Below, in pieces: positions 25,908 to 34,921 of a stretch of 64,000 nt of DNA. The notes beneath the pieces were generated by a model. The model saw only the letters and a list, made by a program, of their open reading frames with translations, was not told where the DNA came from and did not search any database. Both the position numbers and the translations under genes were made by a program. Every line of letters starts with the position of its first letter. Within the stretch, counting starts at the first letter, position 1. The DNA comes from an uncultured Bacteroidales bacterium (GTDB taxonomy: Bacteria; Bacteroidota; Bacteroidia; Bacteroidales; UBA932). The DNA is taken from NCBI GenBank assembly GCA_944322565.1, contig CALUPG010000011.1:1-64000 (forward strand). Direction: 5' to 3'.

Positions 25908-26813
25908 TCATCTGTATCCCAGGAGGTAGGCGATGATGGCCATACGGACATAGAGCCCGTTTTCCGCCTGCTTGAAGTAATATGCGTATGGAGTCTCGTC
26001 AACATCCTGGTCAATCTCGTTGACTCTCGGCAGCGGATGCAGGATTTTCATGTTCTGCTTGACATTTCCGAGCATGGAGGCCTCAAGCCTGTAGACATCC
26101 TTGACTTTCTCGTATTCCATCGGGTCCGTGAAGCGCTCCTGCTGCACCCTTGTCATATAAAGGATGTCGCAGTCGTCCAGATGTTCTTCGAGAGAATTGG
26201 TCTCTGAATATCCTATGTGCTTTTCATCAAGGAATTTCTTGTATTCCACCGGCATCTTCAGCTCTTCCGGCGCCGTGAATATGAACCTGGGGTTGAAAAA
26301 TGACATTGCCTGCAGGAGTGAATGCGTGGTCCTTCCGTATTTGAGGTCGCCGACCATATTGATGGTCAGGTCTTCAAGTCTGCCCTGGGTCTGCTTGATG
26401 CTGTAGAGGTCAAGCAGAGTCTGCGACGGGTGCTGGTTGGCTCCGTCGCCAGCGTTCACGACAGGGACCGAGGCGACTTCGGATGCATATCTGGAGCTGC
26501 CTTCGAGCGGATGCCTCATTATAATCATGTCCACATAGTTTGATACCATCTTGATGGTGTCCTTGAGGGTCTCTCCCTTGCTTACGCTGGTGTTGGTCGC
26601 ATCCGAGAAGCCTATGACCTTGGCCCCAAGTCTGTTGACCGCCGTCTCGAAACTCAGGCGGGTTCTTGTCGAGGGCTCAAAGAATATGCAGGCTATTACC
26701 TTGCCTTCCAGAATTTTCTGAACCCTGTTCTGCTCGAATTCCCTGGCGACTTCCAGGACATGGAGGATTTCATCCTTGGTGAAATCTCTGATTGAAATGA
26801 GGCTTTTTTTCAT
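25908..26813 (-). CDS. pyrB: Aspartate carbamoyltransferase catalytic chain
   Basis: Condenses carbamoyl phosphate with aspartate in pyrimidine synthesis. The carbamoyl-phosphate loop [14 protein letters not shown] is at residues ~51-64. Other motifs are [31 protein letters not shown] and the aspartate loop region ([11 protein letters not shown]). The 301-residue length is typical. pyrI follows within 60 bases, making the regulated B-type holoenzyme. The minus-strand leader (26814-26876) is A-rich and unstructured. Confidence 0.96.
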   Translation of the reverse strand: MKKSLISIRDFTKDEILHVLEVAREFEQNRVQKILEGKVIACIFFEPSTRTRLSFETAVNRLGAKVIGFSDATNTSVSKGETLKDTIKMVSNYVDMIIMRHPLEGSSRYASEVASVPVVNAGDGANQHPSQTLLDLYSIKQTQGRLEDLTINMVGDLKYGRTTHSLLQAMSFFNPRFIFTAPEELKMPVEYKKFLDEKHIGYSETNSLEEHLDDCDILYMTRVQQERFTDPMEYEKVKDVYRLEASMLGNVKQNMKILHPLPRVNEIDQDVDETPYAYYFKQAENGLYVRMAIIAYLLGYR

Positions 26814-26876
26814 TTTTCTGTATTTAGTGTCACTCTTGTCTTTTGTGTCTGCATTGTCTTGCCTCTCAGGCCGTCT

Positions 26877-27497
26877 TCAGGCTTCCGCGGCTTCGCATCC
26901 TTCTATGTCTCCGGCTCTTTTCAGAAACTCCTGCTCCAGCGACAGCCTGACATTCACTTCCATGGAGCATTCCATCCCGAAATCCTGCTTTCCGGTGGCA
27001 AGTCCGAGGTCTTTGCTCATTTTCATCACATCGTTCATGCTCATATAGCCGAATGAGAGTCTGAATCTTTTGGATGCAAGCTTTTCAATGATTTCGGCCT
27101 TGTCAAGGGCGTCGGCGGCAGAGGTCCGGTACGCTCTGATGAGACCCGGTATGCCGAGCTTTATGCCTCCGAAATACCTTATGACCACAATCAGAATGTC
27201 ACTCAGCCCTCTTGAATCAATCTGGCCGAGTATCTGTCTTCCTGCGGACCCGGACGGCTCTCCGTCGTCATTTGCCCTGAACTGCTCTCCTCCGCATCCG
27301 AGTCTCCACGCATAACAGTGGTGCCTGGCATCGTGGTATTCTTTTTTAAGGGAGACAATGATGTCTTTTATTTCTTCTTCTGTCTCAATGGGATAAGCCC
27401 GGGCAATGAATCTGCTGCCATTGTCCTTGAACAGCCCTTCGGAGGGGGAGGCTATGCTCCTGTAGGTGTCCTGTATGGTATTGTCCGGTCCGTTCAT
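26877..27497 (-). CDS. yigZ: YigZ/IMPACT family protein
   Basis: A UPF0029 (IMPACT) N-terminal domain (~15-125) with the signature HHCYAWRLG, NDDGEPSGSAGRQILGQI and VIRYFGGIKLGIPGLIRAY, followed by a short C-terminal ferredoxin-like domain (DUF1949 type). The family is conserved and small; eukaryotic IMPACT regulates Gcn2, while the bacterial role is unsettled. At 206 residues it is full length. A -33/-7 promoter pair ends about 8 bases before the ATG, so the transcript may be nearly leaderless. It heads the minus-strand run yigZ-pyrB-pyrI. Confidence 0.88.
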   Translation of the reverse strand: MNGPDNTIQDTYRSIASPSEGLFKDNGSRFIARAYPIETEEEIKDIIVSLKKEYHDARHHCYAWRLGCGGEQFRANDDGEPSGSAGRQILGQIDSRGLSDILIVVIRYFGGIKLGIPGLIRAYRTSAADALDKAEIIEKLASKRFRLSFGYMSMNDVMKMSKDLGLATGKQDFGMECSMEVNVRLSLEQEFLKRAGDIEGCEAAEA

Positions 27498-27505
27498 TCC
27501 GAATC

Positions 27506-27537
27506 CAAAATTAGTGCTTTCCGCAAGATTTTACAAT
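27506..27537 (-). promoter_or_regulatory. Promoter of yigZ
   Basis: On the minus strand ATTG (27534-27537) and TAATTTTG (27506-27513) are separated by 20 bases, close to the Bacteroidota TTTG-N19-21-TAnnTTTG consensus (one mismatch in the -33 box). Transcription would begin within a few bases of the yigZ ATG (27495-27497). Confidence 0.55.
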
Positions 27538-27550
27538 ATTGAAACAATAT

Positions 27551-27581
27551 TTTCCGAGGATAGAAATATTTTGTACCTTTG
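27551..27581 (+). promoter_or_regulatory. Promoter of the pRiA4b-like gene and miaA
   Basis: TTTC (27551-27554), a 19-base gap and TACCTTTG (27574-27581) fit the Bacteroidota promoter with one -33 mismatch. The predicted leader of about 65 bases can form small stems (TTCCG/CGGAA, CCGC/GCGG). Confidence 0.55.
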
Positions 27582-27653
27582 GCATCGCATTTTCCGGCCC
27601 GGATGTTTCCGGACCGCTGTTTTGCGGAATTTTGTCGTTAAATTACTGGTGGT

Positions 27654-28196
27654 ATGATACTGAAGTACAGAGTTTCTCTTCCCGGCATAAAGGGGTTTTT
27701 CCGGGTCTATGAAGTGAATGCCAATGCCACTCTCTATGCTTTCCACAAGCAGATGAGGGCTGATATGGATTTCCCTCAGGACCAGATGGTGCTGTTCAAG
27801 GCCATGGACAAGGACGGGAATGTGTCTGCAAGGTATGGCATTTTCAATCTTGGGGCAGGGACGATAGATTCGGTTACCCTTGCGCAGACTCTGAAAAAAG
27901 GCGAGGTCTCATTCGTTTATTTTTATGACACCACTAATGCGAAGAGTGTAACTGTGACATACGAAGGTGAGGCGGTTCCGCGCGAAGGTGTCATCTATCC
28001 TCTTCTCGTAGAGTCCAAGGGACCGAATCCTGTTGAGTTTGAGAACGGGTATGTCGCTTTCGAGGACCTTCCGGATGACAAGAAAAAAGCTCCGGAGGAA
28101 GACTGGGAAGATGAGGATGATGACGGCGATGATGCCGGAAAGGATGTCCCTGAAGAGGCCGAAGAAATCTATGACGAAGACGAAGGGGACGAGTAG
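27654..28196 (+). CDS. Plasmid pRiA4b ORF-3-like protein with acidic tail
   Basis: 180 residues. The first ~125 resemble the pRiA4b ORF-3 / IS1096 passenger fold family (PF07929-like): MILKYRVSLPGIKGFFRVYE, ATLYAFHKQMRADMDF, and a sheet ending VTVTYEGEAVPREGVIYP. Despite the family name there is no sign of a plasmid or transposon here. The last ~45 residues are almost all Asp/Glu/Lys (DWEDEDDDGDDAGKD), a disordered acidic tail that could mimic nucleic acid or bind basic proteins. Function unknown. The tail overlaps the start of miaA by 26 bases in another frame, so the two genes are probably co-translated. Confidence 0.7.
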   Translation: MILKYRVSLPGIKGFFRVYEVNANATLYAFHKQMRADMDFPQDQMVLFKAMDKDGNVSARYGIFNLGAGTIDSVTLAQTLKKGEVSFVYFYDTTNAKSVTVTYEGEAVPREGVIYPLLVESKGPNPVEFENGYVAFEDLPDDKKKAPEEDWEDEDDDGDDAGKDVPEEAEEIYDEDEGDE

Positions 28197-29058
28197 CGGG
28201 AAAAGGCTTGTCATCGTATTGGGCCCGACTGCCGTAGGCAAGACGGATTTCAGCATAGAACTCGCCCTCAGATACGGCTCTCCCGTCATTTCGTGCGATT
28301 CAAGGCAGATTTTCAAGGAAATGACCATCGGGACGGCTGTCCCTTCTGCTTCACAGCTTGCTGCGGTGAAGCATTATTTTATCCATTCACATTCGGTTGA
28401 GGACAATTATACCGCAGGGAAATATGAACTGGAGGCGGTGGCCCTGATTGAGCGGCTGTTTGCCCAAGGGCATGATACCCTTGTGATGGCCGGAGGGTCG
28501 GGATTCTATATTGATGCCGTATGCAAGGGCCTGGATGATTTCCCCCCGGCGGATCCCCTGCTTCGGGCAGAATTGTCAGCACGGCTCAGGAATGAAGGTG
28601 TGGAGTCTTTGAGATTTGAACTCCGCCGCCTTGACCCTGAAAGCTATGAGACAATAGACCTTGCCAACGGGCAGAGGGTGGTCCGCGCCCTTGAGGTCTG
28701 TCTTATGACCGGCCGCAAATTTTCATCTTTCAAGACCTCTGCCGTCAAGAAACGCAGCTTTTCCATTGAGAAAATCGGCTTGATGCGGCCTCGTGACATT
28801 CTGTATGACAGAATCAACCGAAGGGTGCTCCGAATGATTGATGATGGTCTTGTAGAAGAAGCAAGGTCTCTTGTGCGCTACAGGTCTCTGCCGGCTCTGC
28901 AGACCGTCGGATATAGGGAGATATTCAGTTATCTTGACGGGGACATTTCCCTTGACCGCGCAGTGGAGCTCGTCCAGCGTAATACAAGACATTATGCCAA
29001 GCGGCAGATGACATGGTGGGGACGGGACCCTGAGATAGAGTGGTCGGATCTGGGTTGA
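28171..29058 (+). CDS. miaA: tRNA dimethylallyltransferase
   Basis: Adds the isopentenyl group to A37 of tRNAs that read codons starting with U. The P-loop LGPTAVGKTDFS is near residue 18, followed by SCDSRQIFKEMTIGTA, AGGSGFYIDAV, NGQRVVRALEV and RNTRHYAKRQMTWW. The start is placed at MTKTKGTSSGK (28171), because the longer frame only adds the basic shadow of the upstream acidic tail. The resulting 295 residues fit the family. The dimethylallyl donor comes from the IspH pathway, encoded at 51.5 kb. A symmetric terminator follows. Confidence 0.93.
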   Translation: MTKTKGTSSGKRLVIVLGPTAVGKTDFSIELALRYGSPVISCDSRQIFKEMTIGTAVPSASQLAAVKHYFIHSHSVEDNYTAGKYELEAVALIERLFAQGHDTLVMAGGSGFYIDAVCKGLDDFPPADPLLRAELSARLRNEGVESLRFELRRLDPESYETIDLANGQRVVRALEVCLMTGRKFSSFKTSAVKKRSFSIEKIGLMRPRDILYDRINRRVLRMIDDGLVEEARSLVRYRSLPALQTVGYREIFSYLDGDISLDRAVELVQRNTRHYAKRQMTWWGRDPEIEWSDLG

Positions 29059-29073
29059 GGCAGAATAAAAAAT

Positions 29074-29108
29074 AAAAAAAGAGAAGAGCAGGCCGCTCTT
29101 CTCTTTTT
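29074..29108. terminator. Two-way terminator between miaA and the DUF3127 gene
   Basis: A perfect 14-base inverted repeat, AAAAAGAGAAGAGC and GCTCTTCTCTTTTT, with a 5-base loop. It has an A-tract on the left and a T-tract on the right, so it can stop transcription from both converging genes. Confidence 0.9.
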
Positions 29109-29169
29109 ATGTCTTTCCGGACGGATGTTTCTGTCATTTCTGACTGAACTTTCCGGGCAAGTGAGCCTG

Positions 29170-29565
29170 TCAGAACGGAAGGTCATCATCCTGACTGTCG
29201 TCGGCAGCTGCCGGTGCAGGGGCTTGGGCATTCCCTGTCTCCTGAACAGGAGGAACCTCCGGATGTACCGGGGCTGAAGCCTGGGAGCCGGTCGTGTCAA
29301 TTCTCCATGCGCGCAGATCGGTATACCATCTGCCGTTGTATTCCCGGCTGCTGATGTTGAACGAAACCTTTACTGAATCCCCGATCTGGAATTTTTCAAG
29401 GTCCTTCACCTTGTCCTCGCCCCACACGCTGAAGCATGCCTGCGACGGGTAAGCCCCTTCCTGATATTCGATGATAAACTCCTGTTTTGACCAGTTGCCT
29501 CTCTGCGAGACTCCTGTCTGGACATTGAGTTTTCTGATGATTGTTCCTTCTATTTCCAATGACAT
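29170..29565 (-). CDS. DUF3127 protein with SSB-like C-terminal tip
   Basis: 131 residues. The N-terminal ~90 match the DUF3127 family of Bacteroidota as I know it (LEIEGTIIRKLNVQTGVSQ, WSKQEFIIEYQEG, CFSVWGEDKV, GDSVKVSFNISSREYNGRWY), an OB-like beta domain. A Pro/Ala/Gln-rich linker follows. The last residues, DSQDDDLPF, copy the acidic DDDIPF tip with which SSB recruits replication and repair partners. The overall plan (OB domain, disordered linker, acidic Phe tip) is that of a single-strand-binding protein, but this is not the usual SSB. It starts 6 bases after the FKBP gene's stop, so it shares that transcript. Confidence 0.8.
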   Translation of the reverse strand: MSLEIEGTIIRKLNVQTGVSQRGNWSKQEFIIEYQEGAYPSQACFSVWGEDKVKDLEKFQIGDSVKVSFNISSREYNGRWYTDLRAWRIDTTGSQASAPVHPEVPPVQETGNAQAPAPAAADDSQDDDLPF

Positions 29566-29571
29566 GGCGGA

Positions 29572-30345
29572 TTACTTTTTGGCTGCATCCTTCTCTTCTT
29601 CAGCAGGAACTTTGCCAACCTTCACGACTTCAATATCAAAGAGAAGTGTGGAGTTTGGTCCGATGTTGCCTGTCCTGCGTGAGCCGTATGCGAGAGAGTC
29701 AGGGACGAAAAGCTGGATCTTGCCGCCTTCACCTACATGCTGGAGGCCTTCTGTCCATCCTTTGATTACTCTGTTGAGGGTGAACCTTACAGGGTCCTTT
29801 TCCTTGTCGGACTCGTCGAATACTGTGCCGTCAAGAAGTGTTCCGGTGTACTGTACGAATACTGTGTCCTTAGGACCCGGCTTGACATCGTTTCCGGCTT
29901 CTACTATCAGATACTGGAGTCCGCTGTCTGTGGATACCACGCCATCCTTCATCCTGTTGTCCTGCATGAACTTCTCTCCTTCGGCCTTGTTGACTGCAGC
30001 CTCATATTCATTTCTCTTTGTGAGGAAATCATTGAAGAGTCTGTTCATTTCCATAGGATTGATCTTGAACTGCTTGTTGAATTCAGGATCACGCTGGTTG
30101 CCTTCGGCGTTGATGAAGTCCATCATGCCTTTCTTGATTTCGGCATAGTTGAGGTCTTCCCCGAAGTTGTAGCCTTTGATGAAAGAACCGAAATTGATGC
30201 CGATGAGATAGCTGACAGAGTCAGTCTCGCTTGATGTAGGCAGCTCTGCGTCTACCTTGACGTTGGTTCCTGTGCTGGAGGTGCAGGCAATTGTCATTGC
30301 CGTGCATGCGGCAATAGCTGCAATTGAAATAAAGATTCTTTTCAT
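29572..30345 (-). CDS. FKBP-type peptidyl-prolyl isomerase lipoprotein
   Basis: Speeds cis-trans isomerisation of prolyl bonds in envelope proteins. Starting at MKRIFISIAAIAACTAM gives a lipoprotein leader with lipobox TIAC. The FKBP_N dimerisation helices span ~40-125 (SYLIGINFGSFIKGYNF, FNDFLTKRNEYEAAVNKAEG). The FKBP catalytic domain (~135-245) has YTGTLLDGTVFDES, RVIKGWTEGLQHVGEGGK, YGSRRTGNIGPNSTLLFDIE. The layout is that of FkpA/Mip. A 12-residue longer start is possible but would put basic residues before the leader. It lies between nhaA and the DUF3127 gene on the minus strand. Confidence 0.92.
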   Translation of the reverse strand: MKRIFISIAAIAACTAMTIACTSSTGTNVKVDAELPTSSETDSVSYLIGINFGSFIKGYNFGEDLNYAEIKKGMMDFINAEGNQRDPEFNKQFKINPMEMNRLFNDFLTKRNEYEAAVNKAEGEKFMQDNRMKDGVVSTDSGLQYLIVEAGNDVKPGPKDTVFVQYTGTLLDGTVFDESDKEKDPVRFTLNRVIKGWTEGLQHVGEGGKIQLFVPDSLAYGSRRTGNIGPNSTLLFDIEVVKVGKVPAEEEKDAAKK

Positions 30346-30434
30346 GTCTTTTGTTTTATGTTGTTTTCTTTTTTTGCGCAATTATGCAAATATCGCAAAA
30401 AATTCAGAAAATCTCTCTGTTTTGAAAAAGAATC

Positions 30435-31670
30435 TTAATGGTTCTGCATTTCTTCCGCCTCTTCTGCCGGCCGGGGCCTCCTGCATGTGATGCTCAGGGC
30501 AATTATTCCTAGTATTGCTGCAAGGGCGGAGGTCAGCAATATGCTCATTTTTCCTATGTCGGTGATGCCCGGGTCTGAGAAGGCAAGGCTGTTGATGAAT
30601 ATTGACATTGTGAAGCCTATTCCTCCGAGAATACCCATTGCGGCTACCTGCGGCCATCTGATGCCGTCAGGCAGAGACGCCATCTTGAATTTTACGCCCA
30701 GATAGCTGAGCAGCAGAATCCCTGCCGGCTTCCCGAGAAGAAGACCGAAGAATATGCCGAGGCTTACTGCCGGAATCCCGTTCCCTGCAAAACTTGAGAA
30801 GTCCAGGGCCACACCGGCATTCGCAAGGGCAAACAAAGGTATGACGATGAAATTCACAAACGGACGGAGCCCTCTTTCAAAACGGTGCATCAGCGAGTCA
30901 TTGTATCCGCCTGAATGTCCTTTGGACGGGATTGTCATTGCCAGCAGCACTCCGGCTACGGTGGCATGTATCCCGGACATATATATGAAATACCAGAGGA
31001 ACAGTCCTGCCGTTATGTAGAAATACCTGTTGTCCAGCTTCCCTCTGTTGAAAAGGAACAGGACGACGAGGATGACCCCGGCCAGGACAAGCCATCCGAA
31101 GTGCAGTGAATGTGACGGATAGAAGATGGCGAGCACGATTATGGCTCCGAGGTCGTCGACGATGGCCAGGGCGGTAAGGAACACTTTCAGTCCCGGATTT
31201 ACCCTGCTGCCCAGAAGGGAGATTATGCCTATGGCAAAGGCAATGTCGGTCGCCATCGGAATACCCCATCCTTTGGCGGAGTCAGGATTCCCGGCGTTGA
31301 ATGCCGTGTAGATGAGAGCCGGCACTATCATCCCTCCTATGGCCGCCATGACCGGCAGGGCTGATTTCTTCAGGGATGAGAGCCTGCCTATGAGCATCTC
31401 TTTCTTGATTTCCAGACCGACGACAAAGAAAAATATTGCCATAAGGGCATCGTTGATCCAGTGTCTCAGGCTCATTTCTATGGAGAAGTCGCCTATGGTG
31501 ATGCTGCCTTCCCTGTTCCACATCTTGTCAAACCATGCCGTTTCGGGGAATGAAGCCATGGCTACGGCTATCAGTGCGCAGGCCAGAAGAAGAATGCCGA
31601 CAGCGGCTTCGTTGTGCAGGAGGGCATTCAGTGTGCCCTGCATTTTTTTCCCGTTGGTGGTAGTGTCCAT
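30435..31670 (-). CDS. nhaA: Na+/H+ antiporter NhaA
   Basis: An inner-membrane antiporter exchanging sodium for protons, important for pH and salt balance. The 411 residues hold about 11-12 membrane segments. The ion-binding Asp pair is in ALAIVDDLGAIIVLAIFY, and the assembly region MATDIAFAIGIISLLG is present, as is ADLAF-type sequence replaced here by GWGIPMATDIAFA. The N-terminal MDTTTNGKKMQGTLNALLHNE precedes the first helix. The gene is divergent from recQ and is followed by the FKBP lipoprotein 89 bases downstream. Confidence 0.94.
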   Translation of the reverse strand: MDTTTNGKKMQGTLNALLHNEAAVGILLLACALIAVAMASFPETAWFDKMWNREGSITIGDFSIEMSLRHWINDALMAIFFFVVGLEIKKEMLIGRLSSLKKSALPVMAAIGGMIVPALIYTAFNAGNPDSAKGWGIPMATDIAFAIGIISLLGSRVNPGLKVFLTALAIVDDLGAIIVLAIFYPSHSLHFGWLVLAGVILVVLFLFNRGKLDNRYFYITAGLFLWYFIYMSGIHATVAGVLLAMTIPSKGHSGGYNDSLMHRFERGLRPFVNFIVIPLFALANAGVALDFSSFAGNGIPAVSLGIFFGLLLGKPAGILLLSYLGVKFKMASLPDGIRWPQVAAMGILGGIGFTMSIFINSLAFSDPGITDIGKMSILLTSALAAILGIIALSITCRRPRPAEEAEEMQNH

Positions 31671-31768
31671 GGTCAGAAATTTACAGTTCCCCGCAAAGGT
31701 ACAATTAAAAAATCCTATGATAAAATATTTGCAACTGAAAAATTTTGATTATCTTGGTAAAAGTTTTA

Positions 31769-33982
31769 ATGAACGTTCCTATGGATATTGACTCGTCGAT
31801 GCTTCATGCCAAGCTGAAGGAGTTCTTCGGCTTTGATACTTTCAAGGAAGACCAGGAGAAGATCATTACGGAGCTCGTCTCCGGACACAATGTATTTGTG
31901 CTCATGCCTACCGGCGGAGGCAAATCCCTGTGCTATCAGCTTCCTGCCCTGGTGATGGAAGGTACGGCGATAGTCATATCCCCGCTGATAGCTCTCATGA
32001 AGAATCAGGTGGATGCCATAAGGGGATTTGTCTCCGGCAATGACGGCATTGCCCATTTCCTCAATTCTTCGCTTCCTCGGGCACAGGTGAATGAAGTGAG
32101 GGCGGATTTGCTCTCAGGTGTGACAAAGCTTCTCTATGTGGCTCCGGAATCCCTTACGAAAGAGGAGAACGTGACCCTCCTCAAGGAATTGAAGATATCG
32201 TTCTATGCCGTGGACGAGGCGCATTGCATCTCCGAATGGGGACATGATTTCAGGCCTGAGTACCGCAGGATAAAATCAATCATTGACGAGATAGGACAGG
32301 CTCCTGTCATTGCTCTGACGGCAACGGCTACCCCAAAGGTGAGGAGTGACATACAGAAGAACCTCGGCATCATGGATGCAAAGGTTTTCAAGTCGTCATT
32401 CAACAGGCCGAACCTCTATTATGAAGTCAGGGACAAGGTTGATACCAAAAGGGACATAATCAAGTTCATAAGACAGCATCCCGGCAAGTCGGGAATCATA
32501 TATTGCCTGAGCCGCAAAAAAGTGGAGGAACTGGCTGAGCTTTTGAATGTCAACGGGATCAAGGCACTTCCATATCATGCCGGGCTTGATGCCAGGACAA
32601 GGGCCGCCAATCAGGACAAGTTCCTGATGGAAGAGGTGGATGTGATAGTTGCGACAATAGCGTTCGGCATGGGCATAGACAAGCCTGATGTGAGGTTTGT
32701 AATACATTATGACATTCCGAAGAGCATAGAGGGCTATTATCAGGAGACAGGACGGGCCGGAAGGGACGGCAAGGAAGGGATATGCATTACATACTACAGC
32801 TACAAGGACATCGTCAAGCTGGAGAAATTCATGCAGGGCAAGCCTGTCGCCGAGCAGGAAATCGGAAAGCAGCTTCTTCTCGAGACCGTGGCATACGCAG
32901 AGTCCAACCAGTGCAGAAGAAAGATGCTTCTCAATTATTTCGGGGAAGACTATCCGCGGGACAACTGCGGCTCCTGCGACAATTGCCTGCATCCCAAGCG
33001 TCAGTTTGACGGACAGCAGGAGATGTGTACTGCAATCCGTCTCATCAATTCCCTTCCCGAGCATTTCAAGCTGGAACATCTTGCCAACATACTGGCCGGC
33101 GAAACCAATTCTCTGATCAAGTCATACCGTCACGACAAGATTGAATTTTTCGGAGCAGGGAAGGACCATTCGGTCAAGTTCTGGTGTGCGGTGATACATC
33201 AGGGTCTTATCAACCATTTGCTTGACAAGGAGATAGAGTCGTATGGGCTAATAAATGTCACTGAGGCCGGACTGGAGTTTCTTGCGAATCCTCATCCTCT
33301 CATGCTTACTGAAGAGAGGGAGTTTGCCGAAGGTGATGACGATGATGATGATGTTCAGGCTCTTGCCTCGGCTTCCAAGGACGGAGGCGGTGATCCCGTG
33401 CTTCTTGCCATGCTGAAGGACTTGAGGAAGGACATGTCAAGGAAACTGAACCTTCAGCCCTGGATTCTGTTCGGGGATCCGTCTCTTGAGGATATGACGA
33501 TACTTTACCCGGTGTCTGTCGAGGAGCTGAAAGCCTGTCAGGGTGTCGGCGAGGGAAAGGCAAAGAAATTCGGGAAGGAATTCGTCGCCCTGATAAAAAA
33601 ATATGTGGAGGAAAATGACATTGCCCGTCCCGATGATTTCATAGTGAAGTCGGTGGTCAACAAGAATGACAACAAGGTATATATCATACAGAGCATAGAC
33701 AGGAAGCTTCCGCTTGAAGATATTGCCGATGCAAGGGGACTTGAGATGGAGGAGCTCCTTGATGAAATTGAAGGCATTGTCGCTGCCGGTACAAAACTGG
33801 ACATCAATTATTATATTCTCCAGACTGTCGATGATGATGCCGTTGCTGACATCTATGACTATTTCCGGAATGATGCTGAATCGGATTCCCTGGAAGATGC
33901 CATAAAGGAGCTTGGCCCGGACTATGACGAGATGGAAATCCGCCTTGTCCGCATAAAGTTCCTGAGCGAAGTGGCCAACTGA
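31769..33982 (+). CDS. recQ: ATP-dependent DNA helicase RecQ
   Basis: A 3'-5' DNA helicase for repair and restart of forks. It has helicase motifs LMPTGGGKSLCYQLPA (Walker A), VDEAHCISEWGHDFRP (DEAH with the RecQ aromatic-rich loop), ALTATATPKVRSDI and YYQETGRAGRDG. A zinc-binding RQC region follows, with Cys in QCRRKMLLNYFGE and CGSCDNCLHP, then a winged-helix part, an acidic stretch (AEGDDDDDDVQ) and an HRDC domain (~545-615, ILFGDPSLEDM...GVGEGKAKKFG). A further ~120-residue helical C-terminus is typical of Bacteroidota RecQ. Starts at 31769 and 31781 are both plausible; the frame extends to a TTG at 31745. Divergent from nhaA. Confidence 0.93.
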   Translation: MNVPMDIDSSMLHAKLKEFFGFDTFKEDQEKIITELVSGHNVFVLMPTGGGKSLCYQLPALVMEGTAIVISPLIALMKNQVDAIRGFVSGNDGIAHFLNSSLPRAQVNEVRADLLSGVTKLLYVAPESLTKEENVTLLKELKISFYAVDEAHCISEWGHDFRPEYRRIKSIIDEIGQAPVIALTATATPKVRSDIQKNLGIMDAKVFKSSFNRPNLYYEVRDKVDTKRDIIKFIRQHPGKSGIIYCLSRKKVEELAELLNVNGIKALPYHAGLDARTRAANQDKFLMEEVDVIVATIAFGMGIDKPDVRFVIHYDIPKSIEGYYQETGRAGRDGKEGICITYYSYKDIVKLEKFMQGKPVAEQEIGKQLLLETVAYAESNQCRRKMLLNYFGEDYPRDNCGSCDNCLHPKRQFDGQQEMCTAIRLINSLPEHFKLEHLANILAGETNSLIKSYRHDKIEFFGAGKDHSVKFWCAVIHQGLINHLLDKEIESYGLINVTEAGLEFLANPHPLMLTEEREFAEGDDDDDDVQALASASKDGGGDPVLLAMLKDLRKDMSRKLNLQPWILFGDPSLEDMTILYPVSVEELKACQGVGEGKAKKFGKEFVALIKKYVEENDIARPDDFIVKSVVNKNDNKVYIIQSIDRKLPLEDIADARGLEMEELLDEIEGIVAAGTKLDINYYILQTVDDDAVADIYDYFRNDAESDSLEDAIKELGPDYDEMEIRLVRIKFLSEVAN

Positions 33983-34026
33983 TCTGTTCCGCCGGCACTC
34001 TGTCCTGCCGTGTGTCTGCGGCTCAA

Positions 34027-34905
34027 TCAGAGCAAATCCATCATCAGCCTGCGTCCCTCGAAGTGTGAGGCGTATCTGAACCCGGCGGATTTCAGAAATT
34101 CGGCGAATCCGGCGAATTTGTCCCCGGTGCGCCCGTCGTCGTGAGAATCAGAACCGAGGCTGATGGCTTCTCCTCCCATTTCTCTGAATCTCAACAGGAT
34201 ATTTTTGTCCAGTACAGGGGTGCGCCCGTGATGGTCCTGATATGTCTTCGTGTTGATTTCAATGGCTTTGCCGTTTTCGGCAAGATATTTCAGCATGGCA
34301 TCGAAAATGTCACTGAAATCCCGGTAAAGGATGCCGGACTGCGGATATGGAGCATATCTGGCGACATAATCAAAGTGTCCCATGATGTCAAAATCTCCAA
34401 GCCATGTCATCTCTTCATAGATTGTTTCCAGATAATGTCCGTATGCCGTTTTCCAGTCTTTCCCTTCATAATATCCCCCGTAGAACGGGTCTGTGTCGTC
34501 CAGGTAGTGGACAGAGGCAATCACTTCATCGAAGCTGTATGCGCTGAGAAAGTCCCGGATCTGTTGCCTGCAGTTTTTCTGGAGCCCGATTTCCACGCCG
34601 GAAAGCACCTTGAATCCCGTCTGACGCCTTTCCGTGCCCGGTTCATGGGATACGGCGCCATTCATGAAAAGACTGTTTGCCCTGCTGATTTCTTCCTGCT
34701 GTGCCGGAACATCAAATGTCTCCGGCACAAGGTGTTCATGTTCCGCCTTCATCGGAGGGACAAAGAAGTCGCAATGGTCCGTGAAGCATATGCCCGCAAG
34801 GCCGTGTGCCAGTGCTGACGATGCGGATTTCAAGACTGTCGTCCTCTTCCCGTCGAAAGAGAATTGGCTATGGTTGTGGGTGTCGAATATTCTTCTCTCG
34901 GTCAT
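34027..34905 (-). CDS. PHP-domain phosphatase, histidinol-phosphatase (HisJ/HisK) type
   Basis: A PHP-fold metal-dependent phosphoesterase of 292 residues. Metal ligands appear in FDTHNHSQFSFDG (His-x-His), FTDHCDF, SGVEIGLQ, IASVHYLDD, MGHFDYVARY and the terminal GSDSHDDGRTG. This matches the HisJ branch that dephosphorylates histidinol phosphate. No other histidine-synthesis gene is nearby, so another phosphate ester is possible. It starts 16 bases downstream of fhs on the minus strand and converges with recQ. Confidence 0.85.
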   Translation of the reverse strand: MTERRIFDTHNHSQFSFDGKRTTVLKSASSALAHGLAGICFTDHCDFFVPPMKAEHEHLVPETFDVPAQQEEISRANSLFMNGAVSHEPGTERRQTGFKVLSGVEIGLQKNCRQQIRDFLSAYSFDEVIASVHYLDDTDPFYGGYYEGKDWKTAYGHYLETIYEEMTWLGDFDIMGHFDYVARYAPYPQSGILYRDFSDIFDAMLKYLAENGKAIEINTKTYQDHHGRTPVLDKNILLRFREMGGEAISLGSDSHDDGRTGDKFAGFAEFLKSAGFRYASHFEGRRLMMDLL

Positions 34906-34921
34906 TTCTCTGCCGTTCGTT

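Noticed and set aside
26814..26876. Repeated AAGACA-type words in the pyrB leader, similar to words in the ROK-manA gap
   Set aside because: Short A-rich words are common before Bacteroidota start codons; no ordered repeat or pairing is present.
27654..28196. Possible plasmid or transposon remnant, from the family name pRiA4b ORF-3 / IS1096 passenger
   Set aside because: No terminal repeats, transposase or target duplication is visible, base composition matches the neighbours, and it is coupled to miaA.
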